From Nocardioides silvaticus (GTDB lineage: Bacteria > Actinomycetota > Actinomycetes > Propionibacteriales > Nocardioidaceae), in assembly GCF_003160695.1 (NCBI RefSeq), contig NZ_QGDD01000004.1:1-64000 (forward strand): DNA of 64,000 nucleotides, read 5' to 3'. Within the stretch, counting starts at the first letter, position 1, and every line of letters starts with the position of its first letter. The notes under the pieces were generated by a model, which saw only the letters and a program-made list of their open reading frames with translations, was not told the DNA's origin and did not search any database. A program made the position numbers and the translations under genes. Below are positions 25,200-33,617 of this stretch, piece after piece.

Positions 25200-25218
25200 G
25201 GTCTCGACAAGCTCGACC
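25200..25218. repeat. 19-bp palindromic repeat, intergenic copy
   Basis: GGTCTCGACAAGCTCGACC sits exactly between the trmH start codon and the rplT stop. It is identical to the copy at 63013-63031. Confidence 0.75.
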
Positions 25219-25227
25219 AGCGAGAGA

Positions 25228-25617
25228 TCAGGCCGAGGCCTGGGCCGGAGCGTTGACGTCCTCCGGCAGCGCGGCCTTCGCCTGGGCGACCAGTGCCGAG
25301 AAGGCAGCCGGCTCGTTGACGGCCAGGTCGGCGAGGATCTTGCGGTCGACCTCGACGCCGGCCAGGTTGAGGCCCTGGATGAAGCGGTTGTAGGTCATGC
25401 CCTCCGCGCGTGCGGCGGCGTTGATCCGCTGGATCCACAGGCGACGGAAGTTGCCCTTGTTCTTCTTCCGGTCGTTGTAGCTGTAGACCAGCGAGTGGGT
25501 GACCTGCTCCTTGGCCTTGCGGTACAGGCGCGAGCGCTGGCCGCGGTAGCCGCTGGCGCGCTCGAGGGTGGTCCGACGCTTCTTCTGCGCGTTCACTGCG
25601 CGCTTGACGCGTGCCAT
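25228..25617 (-). CDS. rplT: 50S ribosomal protein L20
   Basis: 129 residues, highly basic N-terminus and the family blocks [13 protein letters not shown] and [16 protein letters not shown]20 binds 23S rRNA early in 50S assembly. The C-terminus (residues ~118-129) has an extra acidic/alanine-rich tail. Third gene of infC-rpmI-rplT. Confidence 0.97.
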   Translation of the reverse strand: MARVKRAVNAQKKRRTTLERASGYRGQRSRLYRKAKEQVTHSLVYSYNDRKKNKGNFRRLWIQRINAAARAEGMTYNRFIQGLNLAGVEVDRKILADLAVNEPAAFSALVAQAKAALPEDVNAPAQASA

Positions 25618-25666
25618 CTTCTTCTACTCCTTGTTTCGAATGCTCGGTTGCAGCTGCGGAGGCCGG

Positions 25667-25861
25667 TCAGAGACCGAGCATTTTCTTCGCACGCGGGACG
25701 TCGTTCTTGGCGACCTCGGTGGTGCCGGTCATGCGGCGGGTCACCTTCGACGCCTTCTTCTCCAGGTTGTGGCGCTTGCCGGCCTTCTCCCGCAGGATCT
25801 TGCCGCTGCCCGTGACCCGGAACCGCTTGCTGGCACCGGAGTGCGTCTTGTTCTTCGGCAT
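25667..25861 (-). CDS. rpmI: 50S ribosomal protein L35
   Basis: 64 residues, with the family start [14 protein letters not shown] and a lysine-rich body. A small 50S protein, next to L20 and IF-3 as in nearly all bacteria. Confidence 0.97.
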   Translation of the reverse strand: MPKNKTHSGASKRFRVTGSGKILREKAGKRHNLEKKASKVTRRMTGTTEVAKNDVPRAKKMLGL

Positions 25862-25876
25862 CTCTTCTTCTCTTCT

Positions 25877-26551
25877 CTACAGGTCGATGTCGGGATCGAG
25901 GGCTTCGTTGGCGCGCTTCTGCTTCTTGTGGGTCGAGGGCTGGTGGGCGACGCGCTCGGCGTGCTCGGCTGCCTTCTCCGCGTCGCGCTCGGCGGCGGCC
26001 TCCACCTTGGCGGCCTTCACCTCGGCCTTCGCCTCGGCCTTCTTCTTGTTGGGACCCAGGACCATGATCATGTTGCGGCCGTCCTGCTTCGGGGCGGACT
26101 CCACGAAGCCCAGCTCCTGGACGTCCTCGGCCAGCTTCTGCAGCAGCCGGAACCCGAGCTCGGGGCGGTGCTGCTCGCGACCGCGGAACATGATGGTGAT
26201 CTTGACCTTGTCGCCGGCCTTGAGGAACCGCACGACGTGACCCTTCTTGGTCTCGTAGTCGTGCTGGTCGATCTTCGGCCGGAGCTTCATCTCCTTGATG
26301 ATGACGTTGGTCTGGTTCCGTCGTGCCTCACGGGCCTTCTGGGCGTTCTCGTACTTGAACTTCCCGTAGTCCATGAGCTTGCAGACGGGCGGCTTGCCCA
26401 TCGGAGCGATCTCGACGAGATCCAGGTCGGCCTCCTGGGCCAGCTTCAGTGCCTGGTCGGTCGGGACGATCCCGACGGTCTCGCCGTTGGGTCCCACGAG
26501 TCGGACCTCGGGTACCCGGATCCGCTCGTTGATACGCAGCTCGGTGCTGAT
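25877..26551 (-). CDS. infC: Translation initiation factor IF-3, ATC start codon
   Basis: 224 residues when begun at the ATC at 26549-26551: [17 protein letters not shown] follows immediately, matching the conserved IF-3 N-terminus. GGAGG lies four bases upstream and there is no ATG/GTG/TTG that would give this N-terminus; the first ATG-type codon would delete ~18 conserved residues. IF-3 discriminates initiator tRNA and start codons, and rare starts in infC are a known autoregulatory device. The C-domain ([14 protein letters not shown]) is complete, followed by a basic/alanine-rich tail. Confidence 0.93.
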   Translation of the reverse strand: MSTELRINERIRVPEVRLVGPNGETVGIVPTDQALKLAQEADLDLVEIAPMGKPPVCKLMDYGKFKYENAQKAREARRNQTNVIIKEMKLRPKIDQHDYETKKGHVVRFLKAGDKVKITIMFRGREQHRPELGFRLLQKLAEDVQELGFVESAPKQDGRNMIMVLGPNKKKAEAKAEVKAAKVEAAAERDAEKAAEHAERVAHQPSTHKKQKRANEALDPDIDL

Positions 26552-26607
26552 GTGTCCTCCAGTGTGGTTGGTGCCGGGATGGTCCCCGCGTCCTCGGTGA
26601 GGTACCC

Positions 26608-26645
26608 GAAAACGAAGAACGGCTCCCGCTCATCAAGCGGAAGCC
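26608..26645 (-). terminator. Terminator-like hairpin in the infC leader (possible attenuator)
   Basis: Minus strand GGCTTCCGCT-TGATG-AGCGGGAGCC forms a 10-bp stem with one G-U pair (26621-26645), followed by GTTCTTCGTTTTC. It lies about 60 bases before the infC start, so it is in the leader, not at a gene end. This is the position of regulated attenuators in other infC-rpmI-rplT operons. Confidence 0.6.
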
Positions 26646-26769
26646 AGTCGCGACACCCCGTTCGCCGCACGCTCACGCGCACGACCAGGTCTCATGGACC
26701 GGACCCGACGACCTGTTCTGCTAGGCGGTCGATGCGGGTGGGAGATGTGTTGCCTGATCCCCGCTTGTG

Positions 26770-26795
26770 GATCAGCCACCCGGGGGTGACTGATC
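26770..26795 (-). terminator. Hairpin after the small membrane-protein gene
   Basis: GATCAGTCACC and GGTGGCTGATC pair over 11 bp (one G-U) around a short C-rich loop, 25 bases after the stop of the gene at 26820. No T tract follows, so it would be a non-classical terminator, or an operator. Confidence 0.45.
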
Positions 26796-26819
26796 GGTCA
26801 ACGGAGGATGTTACCGGAA

Positions 26820-27215
26820 TCATTCCCCCGGCGCAGAATCCGCGTCGCCGTCGGCACCGGTCGCCGGCTCGTACGGCGAGTACGTGGTCGCGCCCTTCTT
26901 CGGGTACGTCGCCCGCAGGGGCCGGTGCGTCGGCTCGGCCGTCGCCCGACCGCGCCACGAGGTGAACTTCCAGACCGCCCGCGGCGGCGGGGGCTCGTAC
27001 GGGGCGGCGGGTGGGCCGGCGAGCTCCTCGCTCCGTACACCCAGCGCGCCACCGGTGAACAGGCGCAGCAGGACCAGTGCGTCCCCGATCAGGAAGACAG
27101 CCAGCCCCGCCAACCAGCTGATGGCGAGGCCGACGCTCACCGCGACGGCAACGACGGCGACCCACGCGATGGCCAGACGCCTCCGTGCCCTGGACGCGGC
27201 CATCGACGTGCTCAT
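26820..27215 (-). CDS. Two-pass membrane protein of unknown function
   Basis: 131 residues: short basic N-terminus, two close transmembrane helices (~13-34 and ~37-55) and a polar, proline-rich cytoplasmic tail with Y-P-K-K-G-A-T-T-Y-S-P-Y. The pattern resembles small actinobacterial membrane proteins of the DUF3099 kind, but I do not claim the family. ATG chosen as the first start that keeps both helices. It follows the SseB gene by seven bases, so the two probably share a transcript. Confidence 0.6.
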   Translation of the reverse strand: MSTSMAASRARRRLAIAWVAVVAVAVSVGLAISWLAGLAVFLIGDALVLLRLFTGGALGVRSEELAGPPAAPYEPPPPRAVWKFTSWRGRATAEPTHRPLRATYPKKGATTYSPYEPATGADGDADSAPGE

Positions 27216-27222
27216 GGGTCGA

Positions 27223-27771
27223 TCATCTCGCGCTTGACGCGTCGCTGTCAGCCTCTTCGCTGCCGGCGAGCCACGCCCAGCCCCCGTCCTCCAGGCGCAC
27301 CGGGCGCCAACCGGCTGCCAGCCGGTGCAGGTCCTCCCCGGCAACCGCGAACAGGTGCGGGCTGCCCAGGTCGATCACGAGCGCGTCGGCGCCCTCCTGG
27401 ACGGCGGTCGCCGCGGCGAGCGGCGCGGCGACAGGCACCGGCCGGGCCTCGGGGTCCCAGGCGCGCATCGCGTCGGTGCCGGTGAAGGCCAGCAGCCCGC
27501 GCCGGCCGTCGGGTGCTGTCATCAGCACCGTGGCCATGTCGCTCGACTTGTCCCGGGCCAGCCCCGCGTCGTCGACCTCGACCTCGCCGAGCAGGGCGAC
27601 GACCGGCACCAGCAGCCGGGATCCCGCCACGGCGGCGAGCGCCGCCGGATACGGGTCGGTGCCCGCGGCGTACGCCCGCAGTGCGGTGAGCAGAGCGGGT
27701 GCGGCCGACCCGTCGTCGTCGACGTACGACGAGCCCTGGATCAGGCGCTGCTTCGGGTGCTCCTCGGCCAC
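27223..27771 (-). CDS. SseB-family protein
   Basis: 182 residues with features of the SseB N-terminal domain (L-A-F-T-G-T-D-A-M-R-A-W and D-A-L-V-I-D-L-G-S-P-H near residues 105-160). In actinobacteria these are conserved, soluble proteins of unknown function. GTG at 27771 chosen since the conserved S-S-Y-V-D-D-D-G begins soon after; the open frame continues upstream into the divergent gene. It lies upstream of the small membrane-protein gene. Confidence 0.65.
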   Translation of the reverse strand: MAEEHPKQRLIQGSSYVDDDGSAAPALLTALRAYAAGTDPYPAALAAVAGSRLLVPVVALLGEVEVDDAGLARDKSSDMATVLMTAPDGRRGLLAFTGTDAMRAWDPEARPVPVAAPLAAATAVQEGADALVIDLGSPHLFAVAGEDLHRLAAGWRPVRLEDGGWAWLAGSEEADSDASSAR

Positions 27772-27838
27772 CGGTGCATCGTCCCACCGGCCGTGTCGCG
27801 AAGCCGCATCCGCGGCACCCCCGTGAAACGATGCGCGG

Positions 27839-29056
27839 GTGGTGTCCGACTCGATCTCCCGCAACCGGCTGGCGGCCAGGCTCGACGCCGCTGTCCGGGC
27901 GAAGGACGAGCCGCTGCCGACCCCGGTCTTCGTGGTGGACGTCGACGCGTTCGACGCCAACGCCGCCGACCTGGTCCGGCGCGCCGCCGGGAAGCCGATC
28001 CGGGTCGCGTCGAAGTCGCTGCGCGTGCCTGCCCTGATCCGCCGCGCGCTGTCGCACGACGGGTTCCGGGGCGTGCTCTCCTACACGCTCGCCGAGGCGC
28101 TGTGGCTGGAGGAGCAGGACGTCTGCGACGACATCGTCGTCGCCTACCCGACCGTCGACCGCGCCGCCCTCACGCGCCTGGTCGCCTCCCCGCGGGCTGC
28201 GTCGCGGATCACCCTGATGATCGACGACGTCGCTCACCTCGAGCTCGTCGACACCGTCCGTGCCTCCACCGCGGTGCCGGTGCGAGTGGCTATCGACGTC
28301 GATGCCGGCCTGCTCGTCGGCGGTCGCCACGTCGGGCCCAAGCGCTCGCCGCTGTACGACGCCCGCGACGTGGTCGCGCTCGCACGCACCGTGCTGGAGC
28401 GACCCGGGTTCCAGCTGGCCGGCGTGATGACCTACGAGGGTCAGGTCGCGGGGGTCCCGGACGCCGTGCCGCGGCAGCGCGCGAAGTCGCTCGTGGTCCG
28501 TCGGCTCAAGGACGCCTCGGTGTCCCAGCTGCGCGTGCGTCGTACCGAGATCGCCGAGGCGCTCCGCCCGGTCGCCGAGCTCGGCTTCTGGAACGCGGGC
28601 GGATCCGGCTCGCTCGAGACGTCGTCGGCGGACCCGGTCGTGACCGAGGTGACGGCGGGCTCCGGGCTGCTGGTCCCTGGCCTGTTCGACCACTACCAGG
28701 CGTTCGAGCCGCGCCCGGCCTCGTTCTACGGCCTCCCGGTGACCCGACGCCCGTCCCCCGACGTGGCGACGGTCCACGGCGGCGGCCTGGTCGCGAGCGG
28801 CACGGGCACCGCGGACCGGCTGCCGGTGCCGTGGGCTCCTGCAGGTCTCCACCTCACCGGCCTGGAGGGAGCCGGCGAGGTGCAGACGCCACTCACCGGC
28901 CACCCGGCCGCGCTGCTGAAGATCGGCGACCTGGTGTGGTTCCGCCACGCCAAGTCCGGTGAGCCGTTCGAGCACACGTCGACCGTGCAGCTGCTGTCCG
29001 GTGAGAGGTTCGCCGAGAGCGTCCCCACCTACCGCGGGCATGGCCTCGCCTTCTGA
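27839..29056 (+). CDS. PLP-dependent amino-acid deaminase/aldolase (alanine-racemase fold III)
   Basis: 405 residues: N-terminal TIM barrel with the PLP lysine in V-A-S-K-S-L-R (~59) and a C-terminal beta domain like D-threonine aldolase and D-serine dehydratase. The metal-binding C-terminal pattern includes W-F-R-H-A-K-S-G-E. Likely acts on a D-amino acid or beta-hydroxy amino acid; substrate unknown. Two GTG codons in a row (27839, 27842) could start it. The 3' end overlaps the next gene by 17 bases. Confidence 0.75.
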   Translation: MVSDSISRNRLAARLDAAVRAKDEPLPTPVFVVDVDAFDANAADLVRRAAGKPIRVASKSLRVPALIRRALSHDGFRGVLSYTLAEALWLEEQDVCDDIVVAYPTVDRAALTRLVASPRAASRITLMIDDVAHLELVDTVRASTAVPVRVAIDVDAGLLVGGRHVGPKRSPLYDARDVVALARTVLERPGFQLAGVMTYEGQVAGVPDAVPRQRAKSLVVRRLKDASVSQLRVRRTEIAEALRPVAELGFWNAGGSGSLETSSADPVVTEVTAGSGLLVPGLFDHYQAFEPRPASFYGLPVTRRPSPDVATVHGGGLVASGTGTADRLPVPWAPAGLHLTGLEGAGEVQTPLTGHPAALLKIGDLVWFRHAKSGEPFEHTSTVQLLSGERFAESVPTYRGHGLAF

Positions 29057-29663
29057 GCCTCCGGGAGCGCCACCCGTCCCGGGCTCGCCGGAGGAGACCG
29101 CCCGGGTGGTGCTCGACCTCGCCCTCGGGCGACGGCCGACGCTGGGTGACACCCGGCTGGTCGCCATCGACGGGCCCGCCGGCTCCGGCAAGACCACGCT
29201 GGCCGCTCGCGTCGTCGACCTCGAGCCGGAGGCGCGGCTGGTCCACATGGACGACCTCTACGACGGCTGGCAGGGCCTCGGCTCCGTCTCGCGCCAGCTC
29301 AGCACCCTGATCCGCCCGCTCGCCCTCAGGAAGCCCGGGTTCTACCGCCGTTACGACTGGCTCCGCGGCGAGTTCGCCGAGACCGTCGACGTGGAGCCGC
29401 CTCCCCTGCTGGTGCTCGAGGGCGTCGGGTCGGGCGGAGCCGAGCTGGACACGCTCATCACCGTGCTGGTGTGGGTGACCGCGCCGCGGCCCCTCCGACG
29501 GGAGCGCGGCCTCGCCCGCGACGGAGAGGCGATCGCCCCGCACTGGGACGGCTGGATGCGGCAGGAGGACGCCCACTTCGCCGGCCAGCGCACCGCCGAG
29601 CGCGCCGACCTCGTCGTCGACGGCACCGGCGCCCGCCCCGCCGTACGGAGGAACCGGCGCTAG
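29040..29663 (+). CDS. Uridine-kinase-like P-loop protein
   Basis: 207 residues with Walker A G-P-A-G-S-G-K-T-T at ~41-49, L-V-H-M-D-D-L-Y-D-G-W (Walker B-like, ~70) and E-G-V-G-S-G further on, the layout of the uridine kinase/phosphoribulokinase superfamily. A phosphotransferase role on a small molecule is likely; the substrate is unknown. ATG lies inside the end of the preceding PLP enzyme, so the two are coupled. Confidence 0.7.
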   Translation: MASPSEPPGAPPVPGSPEETARVVLDLALGRRPTLGDTRLVAIDGPAGSGKTTLAARVVDLEPEARLVHMDDLYDGWQGLGSVSRQLSTLIRPLALRKPGFYRRYDWLRGEFAETVDVEPPPLLVLEGVGSGGAELDTLITVLVWVTAPRPLRRERGLARDGEAIAPHWDGWMRQEDAHFAGQRTAERADLVVDGTGARPAVRRNRR

Positions 29664-29693
29664 AGGTGGTCCCGGTCCGGGGCGGCCGCCAGG

Positions 29694-30137
29694 TCAGCGA
29701 GCGTCGACGAGCGCACGCAGCTCCGCGACCTGGCTCTGCGCACGGCCCCCGTCCGAGGCGTGGATGCCCATGGCCGAGATCGTCGTGCCGTCATCGAGGT
29801 CGAGCTTGGGCCAGGGCGCTCCGGGCGGCATCGAGACCCGCACCACCTGCGCCCACTCCAGGGTGCGCTTGCGGTAGCCGTTGACGACGACCAGACCGGC
29901 CTCGCTGGCGCTGATCCGGGACCGGGCCAGGCCGTTGAGCAGCGCCACGCCGCCACCGACGAAGAGGATCACGGTCGCGCGTTGCAGCCCGCTCACCTGG
30001 CCGCGGGTGTAGTCGTCGAAGCTGAACCAGAGCCAGGCGAAGCCGCCGATCAGCACCACGGCGAACAGTGCCGCGGCGATGCGCGGGCCGAAGGGCCGCC
30101 AGGTCCGCGGGAGCTCGGTGCCCGTCATGCCCGTCAC
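29694..30137 (-). CDS. Membrane protein with PH-like domain
   Basis: 147 residues: two transmembrane helices (~20-40 and ~52-70) followed by a small beta-rich domain (S-E-A-G-L-V-V-V-N-G-Y-R-K-R-T-L-E-W-A-Q-V) that looks like the actinobacterial bacterial-PH/DUF2581-type module found next to hisG. GTG start overlaps the hisG stop (GTGA), a conserved pairing in this phylum. Function unknown. Confidence 0.75.
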   Translation of the reverse strand: MTGMTGTELPRTWRPFGPRIAAALFAVVLIGGFAWLWFSFDDYTRGQVSGLQRATVILFVGGGVALLNGLARSRISASEAGLVVVNGYRKRTLEWAQVVRVSMPPGAPWPKLDLDDGTTISAMGIHASDGGRAQSQVAELRALVDAR

Positions 30138-30982
30138 AGCCGGCAGGCGTGGATGTCGGTGAGCAGGATGGCGCGGGCCCCGAGGTCGTAGAGCTCGTCC
30201 ATCAGCCGCTGGGCACCGTCACGGGGGACCATCGCACGAACGGCGACCCACCCCTCGCGCTGCAGCGGCGAGATCGTCGGCCCCTCCATCCCAGGCGTCT
30301 TCGCCACCGCCGCGTCGACGTTCTCGATGGCGATGTCGTAGTCCATCATCACGTAGCCCCGGGCCACGAGGACACCGTCGATGCGGCGCTTGAAGACCTC
30401 GAACGCCGGCGACCCGTTGCCGACGCGGGAGATGAGGACCGCCTCGGACTCGAGGATCGGCTCGCCGAAGACCTCGAGGCCGGCACGGCGCAGGGTGGTG
30501 CCGGTCTCCACGACGTCGGCGATCACGTCCGCGACACCGAGCTGGATGCTGGTCTCCACCGCGCCGTCGAGGCGTACGACGTGCGCGTCGATGCCGCGCT
30601 CGTCGAGGAAGGCCTGCACGATCCCGGTGTACGACGTCGCGATCCGCTTGCCGGCGAGCTGGGCGAGCGCGTCGTGCTCCCCCGCGGGGCCGGCGAACCG
30701 GAACGTGCTCCGGCCGAACTGCAGCGGCATGACCTCCTCGGCCTTGGCGCCGGAGTCGAGCAGCAGGTCCCGGCCGGTGATGCCGACGTCGAGGGTGCCC
30801 TCGCCGACGTACAGCGCGATGTCGCGCGGGCGCAGGTAGAAGAATTCGACGTCGTTCTCGGCGTCGAGGAGCCGGAGCTCCTTGGTGTCGGTGCGCTGCC
30901 GATAGCCCGACTCGCGGAGGATGTCGGTCGCGGCGGCGGAGAGCGAGCCCTTGTTCGGGATCGCGATCTTGAGGCGGGTCAT
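30134..30982 (-). CDS. hisG: ATP phosphoribosyltransferase, long form
   Basis: First step of histidine synthesis: ATP plus PRPP to phosphoribosyl-ATP. 282 residues, the long HisG with its own C-terminal ACT-like regulatory domain (~210-282), so it should be inhibited by histidine and needs no HisZ. The PRPP region reads D-V-V-E-T-G-T-T-L-R. It begins ten bases after hisE. Confidence 0.96.
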   Translation of the reverse strand: MTRLKIAIPNKGSLSAAATDILRESGYRQRTDTKELRLLDAENDVEFFYLRPRDIALYVGEGTLDVGITGRDLLLDSGAKAEEVMPLQFGRSTFRFAGPAGEHDALAQLAGKRIATSYTGIVQAFLDERGIDAHVVRLDGAVETSIQLGVADVIADVVETGTTLRRAGLEVFGEPILESEAVLISRVGNGSPAFEVFKRRIDGVLVARGYVMMDYDIAIENVDAAVAKTPGMEGPTISPLQREGWVAVRAMVPRDGAQRLMDELYDLGARAILLTDIHACRL

Positions 30983-30992
30983 GGTGGCTCTC

Positions 30993-31256
30993 TCAGAGGT
31001 GTGCGTAGACGTCGGAGGGTTCGAGCCCGAGGGCGAGCATCAGGACCTGGACGTGGTAGATCAGCTGGCTGATCTCCTCGGCCGCCCGGTCCTTGCCCTC
31101 ATGCTCCGCGGCCATCCACGACTCGGCGGCCTCCTCGACCAGCTTCTTGCCGATCTGGTGCACGCCGGCATCCAACGCCGCCACCGTGCCGGAACCGGCG
31201 GGCCGGGTCTGCGCCTTCTCGCTCAGCTCGGCCCAGAGCTCGTCGAACGTCTTCAC
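30993..31256 (-). CDS. hisE: Phosphoribosyl-ATP pyrophosphatase
   Basis: Second step of histidine synthesis. 87 residues, all-alpha, with [10 protein letters not shown] and E-E-I-S-Q-L-I-Y-H containing the metal-binding acidic residues. GTG at 31256 (V-K-T-F-D-E-L) matches the usual N-terminus; a TTG nine bases earlier is less likely. TAGCCT (31265-31270) is eight bases upstream, suggesting a leaderless start; its TAG is also the ribH stop codon. Confidence 0.93.
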   Translation of the reverse strand: MKTFDELWAELSEKAQTRPAGSGTVAALDAGVHQIGKKLVEEAAESWMAAEHEGKDRAAEEISQLIYHVQVLMLALGLEPSDVYAHL

Positions 31257-31267
31257 AGGGGTCAAGG

Positions 31268-31753
31268 CTACGGCGTGCGCCGCTTGACTTTGCGCAGGGT
31301 CTGAGCGGTGAGCAGCGCAGCGGACGTGGCCTCGTAGCCCTTGTCCTCCTTCGACCCCTCCAGCCCGGCGCGGTCGATGGCCTGCTGCTCGTCGTCGCAG
31401 GTGAGCACGCCGAAGCCGATCGCGACCTGGTGGTCGAGCGCGACCCGGGTCAGCCCGTCGGTCGCCGCGTTGCAGACGTAGTCGAAGTGCGGCGTGCCGC
31501 CGCGGATGACCACGCCGAGGGCGACGACGGCGTCGTACCCCTGGTCGGCGAGAGCGGCCGCGACGACGGGCAGCTCGAACGTGCCGGGCACCCGGACGAC
31601 GACCGGGGCCTCGACCTGGTGGTCGCGGAAGGCGCGCTCGGCGCCGGCGATCAGCCCGTCCATCACCTCGGTGTGCCAGCTCGCGGCGACGACGGCGACC
31701 CGCAGGTCGTGGCAGTCGATGGGCTGTGCGGTGGGGGCGCCGTGTCCGGCCAT
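31268..31753 (-). CDS. ribH: 6,7-dimethyl-8-ribityllumazine synthase
   Basis: Condenses the ribitylamino-uracil with dihydroxybutanone phosphate. 161 residues; [11 protein letters not shown], then [13 protein letters not shown] and a histidine at the active site are family hallmarks. ATG overlaps the ribBA stop (TGATG). The longer open frame upstream is a shadow inside ribBA. Confidence 0.96.
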   Translation of the reverse strand: MAGHGAPTAQPIDCHDLRVAVVAASWHTEVMDGLIAGAERAFRDHQVEAPVVVRVPGTFELPVVAAALADQGYDAVVALGVVIRGGTPHFDYVCNAATDGLTRVALDHQVAIGFGVLTCDDEQQAIDRAGLEGSKEDKGYEATSAALLTAQTLRKVKRRTP

Positions 31754-33024
31754 CAGTTGACTCCTGCTCCGAGGTCGGTCTCCAGGTCGGGGAGGTGGTG
31801 GCCCATCCGGTCCCGCTTGGTGAGCAGGTAGGCCAGGTTGTGGTCGTTGGGGTGCGGGGTGAGCGGCACCCGCTCGGTCACCTTGATGCCGTAGTCCTCG
31901 AGGTTGGTGACCTTGTCGGGGTTGTTGGTCAGCAACCGGACCTGGCCGATGCCGAGGTCGCGGAGGATCTGGGTGGCCGCGCCGTAGTGGCGCGCGTCGG
32001 CCGGCAGGCCCAGGTCGAGGTTGGCGTCCACGGTGTCGCGACCGCCGTCCTGGAGCTGGTAGGCCTGCAGCTTCGCGACCAGCCCGATGCCCCGGCCCTC
32101 GTGGCCGCGGAGGTAGACCACGATCCCGCGGCCCTCCTCGACGATCCGGTCCATCGCCTCGTTGAGCTGCGGGCCGCAGTCGCACCTGCTGCTGCCGAAG
32201 ACGTCGCCGGTGAGGCACTCCGAGTGCACCCGGGTGAGCACCGGCTCGCCGTCGGCGAGGTCGGCCGTGTCGCCGTACACGAGGGCGACGTGCTCGCTGC
32301 CGTCGACGGTGATCGTGTAGCCGTAGGCGGTGAAGTCGCCGTGGCTGGTGGGCAGCCGGGTCTCGGCCTCGCGGACCACGTGGAGCTCGGTGCGGCGGCG
32401 GTACTTGACGAGCTCCTCGATGGAGATCATCGCCAGGTCGTGCTCGTCGGCGAACGCGCGCAGCTCGGGCGCCCGCTTCATCGTGCCGTCGTCGTTGACG
32501 ACCTCGACGAGCACGCCGGCGGGCGTCAGCCCCGCGAGCTTCGCCAGGTCGACCGCGGCCTCGGTGTGGCCGCGTCGCACCAGCACGCCGCCGTCGCGGT
32601 AGCGCAGCGGGAAGACGTGGCCCGGCCGGGTGATCTCCCACGGCTCGGTGGCGGAGTCGGCCAGCACCCGCGCGGTGTGGGCGCGGTCGGCGGCGGAGAT
32701 CCCGGTGGTGACGCCGTCGCGGGCGTCGACCGAGATCGTGTACGCGGTGCGCATCTTGTCCTTGTTGTGCGGCGTCATCAGCGGGATCTCGAGCCGGTCG
32801 AGCATCGCTCCCGGCATCGGCACGCAGATCACGCCGCTGCTGTGGCGGATCGTGAACGCCATCAGCTCGGGCGTCGCCTTGGCGGCGGCGAAGATGATGT
32901 CGCCCTCGTTCTCGCGGTCCTCGTCGTCGACGACCACGACCGCCTTGCCGGCCGCGATGTCCGCGATGGCCCGCTCGACGGGATCCAGTCGCACCTTGCT
33001 GCTGTGGCTGATGGGGTCGGTCAT
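31753..33024 (-). CDS. ribBA: Bifunctional DHBP synthase / GTP cyclohydrolase II
   Basis: 423 residues, two enzymes. Residues ~1-205: dihydroxybutanone phosphate synthase with [10 protein letters not shown] acidic metal site. Residues ~206-423: GTP cyclohydrolase II with zinc cysteines (S-E-C-L-T-G-D, R-C-D-C-G) and [10 protein letters not shown]. They feed both branches of riboflavin synthesis. Overlaps ribE and ribH by 1-4 bases. Confidence 0.97.
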   Translation of the reverse strand: MTDPISHSSKVRLDPVERAIADIAAGKAVVVVDDEDRENEGDIIFAAAKATPELMAFTIRHSSGVICVPMPGAMLDRLEIPLMTPHNKDKMRTAYTISVDARDGVTTGISAADRAHTARVLADSATEPWEITRPGHVFPLRYRDGGVLVRRGHTEAAVDLAKLAGLTPAGVLVEVVNDDGTMKRAPELRAFADEHDLAMISIEELVKYRRRTELHVVREAETRLPTSHGDFTAYGYTITVDGSEHVALVYGDTADLADGEPVLTRVHSECLTGDVFGSSRCDCGPQLNEAMDRIVEEGRGIVVYLRGHEGRGIGLVAKLQAYQLQDGGRDTVDANLDLGLPADARHYGAATQILRDLGIGQVRLLTNNPDKVTNLEDYGIKVTERVPLTPHPNDHNLAYLLTKRDRMGHHLPDLETDLGAGVN

Positions 33025-33617
33025 TTGATCAACCTTTCGACGTGCTTGGCGATGATGTCCGCCTCGAGGTTCACCGGGTCGCCCGGCTGCTTGAAGCCGA
33101 GCGTGGTGCGGGCGAGGGTCTCGGGGATCAGCGAGACCACGAAGGTCTCGTCCTTCAGCTCGGCGACGGTCAGCGAGACGCCGTCGACGGTGATCGAGCC
33201 GTGGAGGACGACGTAGCGGCGGATCGGCTCCGGCAGCTCGATCTCGACCAGCTCCCAGTGCTCGCCGGGCGTGCGGGAGACGATGGCGCCGGTGGTGTCG
33301 ACGTGTCCCTGGACGATGTGCCCGCCGAGCCGGGTCTGCGGGGTGCAGGCGCGCTCCAGGTTCACGCGGTGGCCGACGGCCAGCGCGCCGAGCGAGGTCT
33401 TGTCGAGGGTCATCTTCATGACGTCGGCGGTGAACGATCCCCGCTGCTGATCGAGCTTGTCGAGATCCGCGACCGTCAGGCAGCAGCCGTTGACGGCGAT
33501 CGAGTCGCCGAGAGCGGCGTCGATGGTGACGACGCCCTCGACGGTCAGACGTACGGCGTCGGACTGCTCCTCGATGGCCGTGACGGTGCCGAGCTCCTCG
33601 ACGATGCCGGTGAACAT
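33021..33617 (-). CDS. ribE: Riboflavin synthase alpha chain
   Basis: Dismutates two lumazines to riboflavin. 198 residues in two lumazine-binding repeats: [10 protein letters not shown] (1-10) and [12 protein letters not shown] (~100). Between C-L-T-V-A-D and F-T-A-D-V-M a short K-L-D-Q-Q-R-G insert is encoded by a palindromic repeat copy (33449-33467), making this loop longer than usual. The start overlaps the ribD stop. Confidence 0.96.
   Translation of the reverse strand: MFTGIVEELGTVTAIEEQSDAVRLTVEGVVTIDAALGDSIAVNGCCLTVADLDKLDQQRGSFTADVMKMTLDKTSLGALAVGHRVNLERACTPQTRLGGHIVQGHVDTTGAIVSRTPGEHWELVEIELPEPIRRYVVLHGSITVDGVSLTVAELKDETFVVSLIPETLARTTLGFKQPGDPVNLEADIIAKHVERLIK
33449..33467. repeat. 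19-bp palindromic repeat, copy inside ribE
   Basis: GATCGAGCTTGTCGAGATC matches the intergenic copies at 17 of 19 positions when reversed; the two changes are symmetric and keep the palindrome. It adds in-frame residues to riboflavin synthase. Confidence 0.6.

Noticed and set aside
27248..29248. A 666-residue minus-strand frame across the PLP enzyme gene
   Set aside because: Shadow of the plus-strand PLP enzyme and kinase-like genes.
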